Assembly (NCBI GenBank): GCA_020025595.1
Contig: JAHHRV010000010.1
Location: 22,876 to 86,875, forward strand
From: Oscillospiraceae bacterium
GTDB taxonomy: Bacteria > Bacillota > Clostridia > Oscillospirales > Oscillospiraceae
Reading direction: 5' to 3'
Length of the DNA stretch: 64,000 nucleotides
The translations under genes and the position numbers were made by a program. The notes under the pieces were generated by a model. It did no database searches. It worked only from the letters and a program-made list of their open reading frames with translations, and had not been told where the DNA came from. Below, piece by piece: positions 58,067 through 64,000 of this stretch; the first letter of the stretch is position 1; every line of letters begins with the position of its first letter.

Positions 58067-59050
58067 TTACTTTCCGGGGAAAATCCGCTTGGATGCCTCC
58101 GGGAAATACTGATCCACGAAATCCACGCCCTTAACCTGGAAGGTCTTGCCGTTCAGGTTTTCCAGAGAGCCGGCATCGGTGGTGAATGCAAAGGTCAGCT
58201 TGTAGGAATACAGCGCCTGATAGGTGCGATCAAACCGCTTGTCCAGCTTTCCGTATTTACCATCGCCCAGCAGAGGATGTCCTGCATGAGAAAAATGGGC
58301 ACGAATCTGATGAGTTCTGCCGGTAATCAGTTCGCATTCCACCAGCGACAGGCCGTTGGCAGAGGCCAGAACCTTATAATTGGTCTGGGCTGTTTTTGCT
58401 CCTGCCTGAGGGGTATCCGTAACAAAAACACGGTTTTTCTTTGCATCCTTGAAGATATAGCCCTTCAGCTGTCCCTCTCTGGGCTTGGGAGTGCCCTCTA
58501 CAATGGCAAGATAGCGTTTATCCATCTCCCGGTCCTTGATTTTCTGGTTCATAATACGCAGCGCCTCAGCCGTCTTAGCCGCAATGACGATACCGCCGGT
58601 GTTCCGGTCAATCCGGTTGCACAGGGCCGGAGTAAAGGAATTCTCTCCTCTGGGGCTCCATTCCCGCTTCTGGTACAGATATGCCTGGATGTGATCAATG
58701 AGGGTTCTGCCGTACTCTGCACCGTCGTGAGGATGCACTGCAAGGCCCGGGCGCTTGTCCACCAGGATGATGTTTTCGTCTTCATAGACAATGTTCAGCT
58801 TCGGGGTTGCCACGGTCAGATAGGCATTGTCTTCCCGGGGCTTGTCAAAGAACTCATCATTAATGTATAATTGGAGTACATCCCCTTCCACAAGTCGGGT
58901 ATCACGCTCTGCACGGGCACCGTTGCGCTTGATGCGCTTGATGCGGATATATTTCTGCGCCAGAGAGGCCGGCATCAGCGGAACCGCCTTGGCCAGAAAC
59001 CGGTCCAAACGCTGTCCGGCGTCATTTTTTTCAATTTTAATCTCTTTCAT
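58067..59050 (-). CDS. RluA-family pseudouridine synthase
   Basis: The ATG at 59050 (MKEIKIEKNDAGQRLDRFL) follows GGAGG and gives 327 residues. An N-terminal S4 RNA-binding domain (LAQKYIRIKRIKRNG) is followed by a catalytic domain with ALCNRIDRNTGGIVIAAKT, where the aspartate is the nucleophile, and the RTHQIRAHFSHAGHPLLGD block. It converts uridines to pseudouridine in 23S rRNA or tRNA; the RluC/RluD-type target cannot be told from sequence. Single gene, divergent from yceD. Confidence 0.93.
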   Translation of the reverse strand: MKEIKIEKNDAGQRLDRFLAKAVPLMPASLAQKYIRIKRIKRNGARAERDTRLVEGDVLQLYINDEFFDKPREDNAYLTVATPKLNIVYEDENIILVDKRPGLAVHPHDGAEYGRTLIDHIQAYLYQKREWSPRGENSFTPALCNRIDRNTGGIVIAAKTAEALRIMNQKIKDREMDKRYLAIVEGTPKPREGQLKGYIFKDAKKNRVFVTDTPQAGAKTAQTNYKVLASANGLSLVECELITGRTHQIRAHFSHAGHPLLGDGKYGKLDKRFDRTYQALYSYKLTFAFTTDAGSLENLNGKTFQVKGVDFVDQYFPEASKRIFPGK

Positions 59051-59188
59051 GGTTTTTCCTCCGGGGAATTTATGCCCCACGGGCACATAAATCGTTTCCT
59101 ATATCATAATGTATGTACCATACTTTGGTCAAGAGGCAACCATTCCCTAAAATATCTTGAAATACGCAAAATTTTTTGAAAATAGTAT

Positions 59189-59217
59189 TTGACAAACGGG
59201 CAGAAAGGCCATATAAT
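59189..59217 (+). promoter_or_regulatory. Promoter of yceD-rpmF
   Basis: Exact consensus TTGACA, a 17-base spacer and TATAAT (59212-59217), 35 bases before the yceD start. Confidence 0.85.
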
Positions 59218-59251
59218 ATCTAATGCATGACTGAAAGGAGGATAAACATCT

Positions 59252-59752
59252 ATGCTACTGGATCTTTCAAAGATTATTGATTGCCCCGGCGCTAGCTGCG
59301 AATTCTCTACCAGTTTGGATCTGAGCGATCTTTGTTTTGGCTCTATCTACCCGCTTAAGACTCCTGTCACTGCCTCTGGCAAGGTTCGAAACACCGCAGG
59401 TGTTTTGATGGCAACCGGTACGATCTCCGCTCATCTCACAGCGGTCTGTGATCGGTGCGCCAGTGAGTATGAGAGGGATCTGAGCTATCCGCTGGATGTG
59501 GTTCTTGTAACCGAGCTGGCTGACGAAGATCACGAAGATGAGCGGATCTTTCCCCTGGAAGGCAATTTCGCCAACATTGACGAAATCGTACGCACCGTCT
59601 TCATCCTGAACATGGACACAAAGTTCCTGTGCAAGGATGATTGTAAAGGACTGTGCTGCCGCTGCGGCAAGAACCTGAATGAAGGTCCCTGCGATTGCCA
59701 GAAGGAAATCGATCCCCGTTTTGCTGCTTTACAGCAGCTTCTAAACAAGTAA
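59252..59752 (+). CDS. DUF177/YceD family protein
   Basis: The 166-residue protein is encoded directly before rpmF, the conserved place for this family, which is tied to ribosome/23S rRNA maturation. Blocks include VCDRCASEYERDLSYPLDV with a CxxC pair and a C-terminal cysteine set (CKDDCKGLCCRCGKNLNEG, then CDC) expected to bind metal. GGAGG precedes the ATG. It is transcribed with rpmF from a consensus promoter. Confidence 0.92.
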   Translation: MLLDLSKIIDCPGASCEFSTSLDLSDLCFGSIYPLKTPVTASGKVRNTAGVLMATGTISAHLTAVCDRCASEYERDLSYPLDVVLVTELADEDHEDERIFPLEGNFANIDEIVRTVFILNMDTKFLCKDDCKGLCCRCGKNLNEGPCDCQKEIDPRFAALQQLLNK

Positions 59753-59803
59753 TCCCATTATTGATGCTGTCTGAAAAGCAGATCGACCAAGGAGGTGTCA
59801 CCC

Positions 59804-59989
59804 ATGGCTGTTCCTAAGTGTAAAGTGTCTTCCGCCCGCCGCGATAAGCGCCGTGGTTCCAACTGGAAGCTGAGCGCTCCCAGCGTAGCCGTTTGCCCCA
59901 AGTGCGGCGAGCCCGTTATGCCCCACAGAGCTTGCAAGGCTTGCGGCACCTACAATGGCCGTCAGGTCGTTGAGGCCAAGGCTGAGTAA
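59804..59989 (+). CDS. rpmF: 50S ribosomal protein L32
   Basis: The ATG at 59804 (MAVPKCKVSSARRDKRRG) follows AAGGAGG and gives 61 residues. It is a zinc-ribbon ribosomal protein with CPKCGEP and CKACGTYNGR; the zinc-binding (C+) form. The basic N-terminal tail is typical. It follows yceD by about 50 bases and ends at a strong terminator. Confidence 0.97.
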   Translation: MAVPKCKVSSARRDKRRGSNWKLSAPSVAVCPKCGEPVMPHRACKACGTYNGRQVVEAKAE

Positions 59990-60003
59990 TCAAGGGAAAA
60001 ACG

Positions 60004-60037
60004 CAAGAGGAAGGCAAAACGCCTTCCTCTTTTTCCT
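60004..60037 (+). terminator. Terminator of yceD-rpmF
   Basis: The perfect AAGAGGAAGGC/GCCTTCCTCTT stem has a 5-base loop and T-run. Confidence 0.92.
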
Positions 60038-60076
60038 TATGTGAACAAATTACGACACACTGCCATTTTGCTTGAT

Positions 60077-60105
60077 TTGACAGGCATTTTATGGCATAAT
60101 ATCAT
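60077..60105 (+). promoter_or_regulatory. Promoter of der-plsY-gpsA
   Basis: TTGACA, a 17-base spacer and TATCAT (60100-60105), 33 bases before the der start. Confidence 0.65.
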
Positions 60106-60138
60106 AAAGAAATTTAACTTCTGAGAGGAGTGATTCGC

Positions 60139-61470
60139 ATGGCAAAAGGTCTGATTGCAATTGTCGGTCGTCCCAATGTCGGTAAGTCCATGCTGTTCAA
60201 TAAACTCACAGGACATCGTACCTCTATCGTCGAAGACACCCCCGGTGTTACCCGCGACAGAATCTACGGCGACTGCGAGTGGTGTAACAGAACTTTTTCC
60301 CTGGTGGATACCGGCGGTATTGAGCCCGGCACCGAAAATGATATGCTGAAATTCATGCGCCGACAGGCGGTGATCGGCATCGAGCTTGCAGACGCAATCG
60401 TGATGGTTGTAGATGTCAAGTCCGGCGTTACCGCTGCTGATATGGATGTCGCCACGATGCTGCGCAAGTCCGGAAAGCCTGTTGCACTGGCTGTAAACAA
60501 GTGCGACTCCATCGGCCCCGTGAACCCGGATGTATATGAGTTCTACAGCCTGGGCATCGGCGATCTGTTTGAAGTCTCCGCTGTTCACGGTCACGGTACC
60601 GGCGACCTGCTGGACTGGTGTCTGGAGCAGCTCCCTGCCGATGACGGCGACGATGAAGATGATGACACCATCAAGGTTGCCATTGTCGGTAAGCCCAATG
60701 TAGGTAAGTCCAGCCTTCTGAACCGGATCCTGGGTGAAGAGCGCGTGATCGTTTCCAATGTGGCAGGTACTACCCGTGACGCAATTGACTCTTATTTTGA
60801 AAACGACACCGGCAAGTATTGCTTTATCGACACTGCAGGTATGCGCCGTAAAAGCCGTATCGACGATATCATCGAAAAGTATTCCAATATGCGTACCATC
60901 AACGCCATCGAGCGCAGCGATGTGTGCCTGATTCTGGTAGATGCAAACGAAGGCATCACCGAACAGGACACCAAGATTGCAGGTCTTGTCCATGAGGCAG
61001 GCAAAGCAGCCATCATCGTCGTGAACAAGTGGGACGCTGTTGACAACAAGGAAACAAACACCATGCGCGATATGGAGGCAGAGGTTCGCAACGGACTGAG
61101 CTACATGACCTACGCTCCCATTGTCTTCATTTCCGCCCTGACCGGCTCCCGCGTGGACAAGCTTTTCTCCGTCATTCAGGAGGTTCACACCCAGAATACC
61201 AGCCGTATCACCACCGGCGCGCTGAACTCCATTCTGGCAGATGCCACTGCCCGTGTGCAGCCCCCCAGTGACAAAGGCCGCCGCCTGAAGATCTACTATA
61301 TGACTCAGGCTGGAACCAAGCCCCCCCATTTTGTCATTTTCTGTAATGATGCACGGCTGTTCCACTTCTCTTATCAGAGATACCTGGAAAACCAGATCCG
61401 TGAAGTCTTCGGTCTGAAGGGCACCCCTGTTCGGATTACCATCCGCCAGAAGGGTGACAAGGAGGACTAA
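60139..61470 (+). CDS. der: Ribosome biogenesis GTPase Der (EngA)
   Basis: The ATG at 60139 (MAKGLIAIVGRPNVGKSML) follows GAGAGGAG and gives 443 residues. Two tandem GTPase domains are followed by a KH-like domain, the unique Der layout. G1 motifs are GRPNVGKS and GKPNVGKS, G3 DTGG and DTAG, and G4 NKCD and NKWD. It assists 50S subunit assembly. It is followed by plsY two bases after the stop and by gpsA, an order close to the der-gpsA arrangement of other Firmicutes. Confidence 0.97.
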   Translation: MAKGLIAIVGRPNVGKSMLFNKLTGHRTSIVEDTPGVTRDRIYGDCEWCNRTFSLVDTGGIEPGTENDMLKFMRRQAVIGIELADAIVMVVDVKSGVTAADMDVATMLRKSGKPVALAVNKCDSIGPVNPDVYEFYSLGIGDLFEVSAVHGHGTGDLLDWCLEQLPADDGDDEDDDTIKVAIVGKPNVGKSSLLNRILGEERVIVSNVAGTTRDAIDSYFENDTGKYCFIDTAGMRRKSRIDDIIEKYSNMRTINAIERSDVCLILVDANEGITEQDTKIAGLVHEAGKAAIIVVNKWDAVDNKETNTMRDMEAEVRNGLSYMTYAPIVFISALTGSRVDKLFSVIQEVHTQNTSRITTGALNSILADATARVQPPSDKGRRLKIYYMTQAGTKPPHFVIFCNDARLFHFSYQRYLENQIREVFGLKGTPVRITIRQKGDKED

Positions 61471-61472
61471 TC

Positions 61473-62096
61473 ATGTGGTTTCCCATTTTGATCACGCTGG
61501 CCACCGGATATCTGCTGGGTAACATCAACGGTGCTGTCTGCGTCTCCTCCCTGATGAACGACGATGTTCGCAGTCACGGAAGCGGCAATGCCGGTCTGAC
61601 GAATTTCTTTCGGAATTTCGGCAGCAAAGGTACCATCGTCGTTCTGCTGACAGATATGCTGAAAACCATGCTCTCCTGTGCCGTGGGCCATCTGCTCCTG
61701 CAGCCCTACGGTCTGGCGCTGGAAGGCACCATGCTCGGCGGCTTTGCAGTCAGCCTCGGACACGACTTCCCTGCCCTGCTGGGCTTCCGCGGAGGCAAAG
61801 GCATTGTCTGTGGTCTGTCCGTGGCAATCTGCGCCGACTGGCGCATCGCAATCCTAACCGCAATCGCCTTCTTCACCAGCTATGGATTTACGCACTACGT
61901 GTCCTTGGGCTCCATTATGGCGACACTGACCTTTGGTGTTGGATTCCTCATTGTCTACTGGGGCAATCCCACCATCATGGTCCTCAGCATCGTCATGCCC
62001 CTGCTGGCACTGTATATGCATCGGAGCAACATCAAAAAACTGTTAAGCGGTACCGAATCTAAGGTGTACCTGAGTAAGAAAGGCAAAAAGCAATGA
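61473..62096 (+). CDS. plsY: Glycerol-3-phosphate acyltransferase PlsY
   Basis: The 207-residue membrane enzyme has about five helices and transfers an acyl group from acyl-phosphate to glycerol-3-phosphate, the first step of phospholipid synthesis. The three family motifs are visible: SHGSGNAGLTNFFRNFG, GHDFPALLGFRGGKG and the later loop GFTHYVSLGSIMA. The substrate comes from GpsA, encoded next with a 4-base overlap. The C-terminus is basic and cytoplasmic. Confidence 0.95.
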   Translation: MWFPILITLATGYLLGNINGAVCVSSLMNDDVRSHGSGNAGLTNFFRNFGSKGTIVVLLTDMLKTMLSCAVGHLLLQPYGLALEGTMLGGFAVSLGHDFPALLGFRGGKGIVCGLSVAICADWRIAILTAIAFFTSYGFTHYVSLGSIMATLTFGVGFLIVYWGNPTIMVLSIVMPLLALYMHRSNIKKLLSGTESKVYLSKKGKKQ

Positions 62097-63088
62097 AAGT
62101 ATGCGTTGTTGGCAGCGGCAGCTGGGGCACCGCACTGGCCTTAAGCCTGTGTGCAGCTCATGATACCACGTTGTGGTCCCATAACCCCCAAAAAGCGGAA
62201 CAGATGCGAAAGGATCGCATCAACCCCGCCCTTGCAGACATCAAGTTTCTGCCGCAGTTGAATATCACCTCTGATCCCAGCTGTGTCAGGGATCAGGATA
62301 TGGTTGTGATTGCATCCCCTTCCTTTGCGATTCGTTCCGTATGTGAAACTGTTGCGCCTTATTTGTCCCAGCAGACAACCATGGTCTGTGTCACCAAGGG
62401 CATTGAAAACGGCACTCTGCTGCGGATGAGCCAGATTGTCGAGGAAATCACCGGACACTGTGTGGTTTCTCTGACAGGCCCCAGCCACGCTGAGGAAGTC
62501 GCAAGGGGGATTCCCACCGGCTGTCTTGCCGCCTGCCCCAACAAAGAGCTTGCCGAGCAAGTGCAGGATGTTTTCATGACTGACACCTTCCGGATCTACA
62601 CAAGCCCCGACATCGTCGGCGCTGAGTTGGGCGGTGCTATGAAAAATGTCATTGCACTGTGTGCCGGTGTCTGTGACGGTTTGGGCTATGGCGATAACAC
62701 AAAAGCCATGCTCATGACCCGAGGTCTGACTGAAATCGCCCGTCTGGGCGTTGCAATGGGTGCCAACAAAGAAACTTTTGCAGGTCTTGCCGGTATCGGT
62801 GACCTGATTGTCACCTGCACCTCTATGCACTCGCGCAACCGCAGAGCAGGCATTTTGATTGGCCAGGGCAACTCACCTGAAGAGGCCATGAAAAAGGTCG
62901 GAGCTGTTGTCGAGGGTTACTATGCATCCCAGTCTGCTTTGGAACTGGCAAACAGCATTGGAGTAGAAATGCCTATCATACATGGAGCCTATGAGGTTCT
63001 GTATAACCAGGCTGATGCTTCTCAGGTTGTACGCAATCTACTGATGCGCAGCAAGAAACCCGAAAGCGAAGATGCCGGATGGCTTTAA
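62093..63088 (+). CDS. gpsA: NAD(P)H-dependent glycerol-3-phosphate dehydrogenase
   Basis: The 331-residue enzyme reduces dihydroxyacetone phosphate to sn-glycerol-3-phosphate for lipid synthesis. The Rossmann motif VVGSGSWGTALA opens the protein; TKGIENGT, LTGPSHAEEVARGIPT and the catalytic lysine region ELGGAMKNVIALCAGVCDGLGYGDNTKA follow, with GDLIVTCTS and SRNRRAG. The frame overlaps plsY by four bases, so the two consecutive steps are translationally coupled. Confidence 0.97.
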   Translation: MKVCVVGSGSWGTALALSLCAAHDTTLWSHNPQKAEQMRKDRINPALADIKFLPQLNITSDPSCVRDQDMVVIASPSFAIRSVCETVAPYLSQQTTMVCVTKGIENGTLLRMSQIVEEITGHCVVSLTGPSHAEEVARGIPTGCLAACPNKELAEQVQDVFMTDTFRIYTSPDIVGAELGGAMKNVIALCAGVCDGLGYGDNTKAMLMTRGLTEIARLGVAMGANKETFAGLAGIGDLIVTCTSMHSRNRRAGILIGQGNSPEEAMKKVGAVVEGYYASQSALELANSIGVEMPIIHGAYEVLYNQADASQVVRNLLMRSKKPESEDAGWL

Positions 63089-63140
63089 TCGGCTCATGTT
63101 TTCCGGGAATGAGCAATATCCTAAATAACATAATTTCTAA

Positions 63141-63172
63141 AAGAGAGTGTGGCCTTTCGGTCGCACTCTCTT
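63141..63172 (+). terminator. Hairpin after gpsA
   Basis: The AAGAGAGTGTG/CGCACTCTCTT stem (one G-U-like mismatch) lies 52 bases past gpsA. The T-tract is weak. Confidence 0.6.
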
Positions 63173-63183
63173 GGCTTTGAAGC

Positions 63184-63222
63184 AAAAGAGGCAGAGAACC
63201 AAAAGATTCTCTGCCTCTTTTA
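63184..63222 (+). terminator. Second terminator after gpsA, bidirectional
   Basis: The perfect AAAAGAGGCAGAGAA/TTCTCTGCCTCTTTT stem serves gpsA and the convergent gene at 63257. Confidence 0.85.
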
Positions 63223-63256
63223 TATTATATTCATGCAAAAATCTGCACCTCCGGAT

Positions 63257-63691
63257 TTATTCTTCTGAAAGATCTTCCAAGAAGAATATCCCCTCCGTGA
63301 GGTTTATAAACATATCTTTATCTTTCAGAATATGTGCTTTTCCCTTCCACCAAACCGTTTCCCGGCTTGCAGAAACACTGATTTCGCCGCCGTTTGTCAG
63401 GTGGTATGTAATTGTAATCATAGGCTTATCGTCACCAGCATATTTCTCAAAAACGGAATACTTCAGGAAATTCGTCAATTTAATTGTCTGTTCAATATCC
63501 TCATCTTCTGTGAACACTTTGACTTCATTGCTTACTTCGGGATAGGAAACGGTAACCTGTTCTACCTGAGAAGCATCTGGTATCCCAAGCAGATACATTC
63601 CGTCTGTAAATATAAAAACAGAAACAATTATAATAGCTGTTAGCAAAACTTTAAGAACGATTGCCGCTAGTTTTTTCAGGCCATTTCCCAC
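63257..63691 (-). CDS. Membrane-anchored protein of unknown function
   Basis: The 144-residue protein has a basic start, one N-terminal membrane helix (about 10-30) and an extracellular beta-rich domain. The domain has VEQVTVSYPEV, an acidic FTEDEDIEQTIKL stretch, MITITYHLTNGGEISV, then ETVWWKGKAHILKDKD and a hydrophobic-acidic end. It resembles small extracytoplasmic DUF proteins of Clostridia (possibly DUF5301-like), but I cannot name it firmly. There is no lipobox. It stands alone between terminators. Confidence 0.6.
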   Translation of the reverse strand: MGNGLKKLAAIVLKVLLTAIIIVSVFIFTDGMYLLGIPDASQVEQVTVSYPEVSNEVKVFTEDEDIEQTIKLTNFLKYSVFEKYAGDDKPMITITYHLTNGGEISVSASRETVWWKGKAHILKDKDMFINLTEGIFFLEDLSEE

Positions 63692-63778
63692 AAATGCTCA
63701 CTCCTGTCACTTTTAGATCCTCAAGATTGATTATAGCATATGTACGGGTACAATGATAGTCCATAATGCATAACAAAC

Positions 63779-63811
63779 GGCAGCTGCAAATCCAACGCTT
63801 TGCAGCTGCCA
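63779..63811. repeat. Perfect inverted repeat of unknown role
   Basis: GGCAGCTGCAAA and its exact complement flank an 8-base loop in the spacer between rpmB and the 63257-63691 gene. It is not followed by a good T-run on either strand. Confidence 0.5.
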
Positions 63812-63880
63812 TTTCATCCTAAACAATTCCGATTTTATAAACACTTGCAAGATCCAGTGATGCGATTGATTTTTCGCAGA

Positions 63881-63913
63881 AAACAAAAACGGTATCATCC
63901 GAAGATGATACCG
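63881..63913 (-). terminator. Terminator of rpmB
   Basis: The perfect CGGTATCATC/GATGATACCG stem with a TTCG tetraloop is followed on the minus strand by TTTTTGTTTT. Confidence 0.9.
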
Positions 63914-63932
63914 CTATTGCGCCGTAATTGGA

Positions 63933-64000
63933 TTAGACCGCACGTTCAACCTTGTTGGAACGGAGGCATCTGGTACAAGCGTACACATGGCACGGAGTAC
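63933..64000 (-). CDS. rpmB: 50S ribosomal protein L28, C-terminal end only
   Basis: The last 22 codons read VYACTRCLRSNKVERAV before the stop, the characteristic end of L28 with its CxxC pair. The rest of the gene lies beyond the right edge of the window. A terminator follows 20 bases downstream. Identification rests on this short tail, which is nearly invariant in the family. Confidence 0.88.
   Translation of the reverse strand, partial: TPCHVYACTRCLRSNKVERAV

Noticed and set aside
60037..61365. A 442-codon minus-strand frame over der
   Set aside because: Der has both G-domain motif sets, and the antisense frame has no ribosome site.
1..64000. CRISPR arrays, insertion sequences, integrases, rRNA genes
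   Set aside because: No regularly spaced repeats, transposase or integrase motifs or rRNA sequence were seen on reading both strands.

Overview
The window looks like a piece of chromosome from a spore-forming, mid-GC member of the Clostridia, most like the Oscillospiraceae/Ruminococcaceae. The reasons are the sporulation genes (spoIIGA-sigE, spoIIID, a SpoVB-type flippase, a DacF-type carboxypeptidase, a SpoIVFB-type M50 protease), consensus Firmicutes promoters (TTGACA/TATAAT with 17-base spacers), purine-rich ribosome binding sites, and a two-gene Suf (SmsCB-like) Fe-S system. No rRNA, CRISPR array or insertion sequence was seen. There is one tRNA (Pro, CGG anticodon).

Layout. 1-3190: membrane proteins of unknown function, a YfcE-type phosphoesterase and an unrecognised three-gene operon. 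3229-5390: type 4 uracil-DNA glycosylase and a D,D-carboxypeptidase. 5508-9300: an operon of a ComEA-like DNA-binding protein, response regulator, histidine kinase and a lipoprotein with three GerMN repeats, laid out like actinobacterial mtrA-mtrB-lpqB. 9447-11827: exonuclease III and a secreted SLH/NlpC-P60 hydrolase. 12088-17206: mnaA-tagO-trpS and the divergent gltX. 17420-25219: NSS transporter, rex, spoIIGA-sigE, rarA, nth and a SpoVB-like flippase. 25236-30174: a minus-strand run of SpoIVF-like genes, two radical-SAM-linked genes, a Lar-like zinc ribbon and pepD.

30284-33565 holds tRNA-Pro followed by a small prophage remnant (truncated tail gene, BppU-like protein, holin, SLH-amidase). 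33579-38113 carries an ABC-F ATPase and small membrane proteins. 38173-44249 is a seven-gene minus-strand block that probably makes and decorates a surface glycolipid or glycan (CrtO-like acyltransferase, GT28 glycosyltransferase, PAP2 phosphatase, MBOAT acyltransferase, SGNH hydrolase) and ends in an ECF sigma factor and its likely anti-sigma factor. 44414-45150 is a decayed histidine kinase.

45171-54878 holds mixed single genes: DegV, a lone NuoE-like ferredoxin, an SGNH esterase, a Na/Pi transporter, an MFS exporter next to an XRE-TPR regulator, an isochorismatase-like hydrolase and an AI-2E-family exporter. 55157-63088 is housekeeping: spoIIID, sufCB, rlmH, an RluA-type synthase, yceD-rpmF and der-plsY-gpsA. 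The window closes with the 3' end of rpmB.

Gene starts were chosen from ribosome binding sites and family lengths, so several differ from the longest open frame. Family names come from reading motifs. No database search was run.
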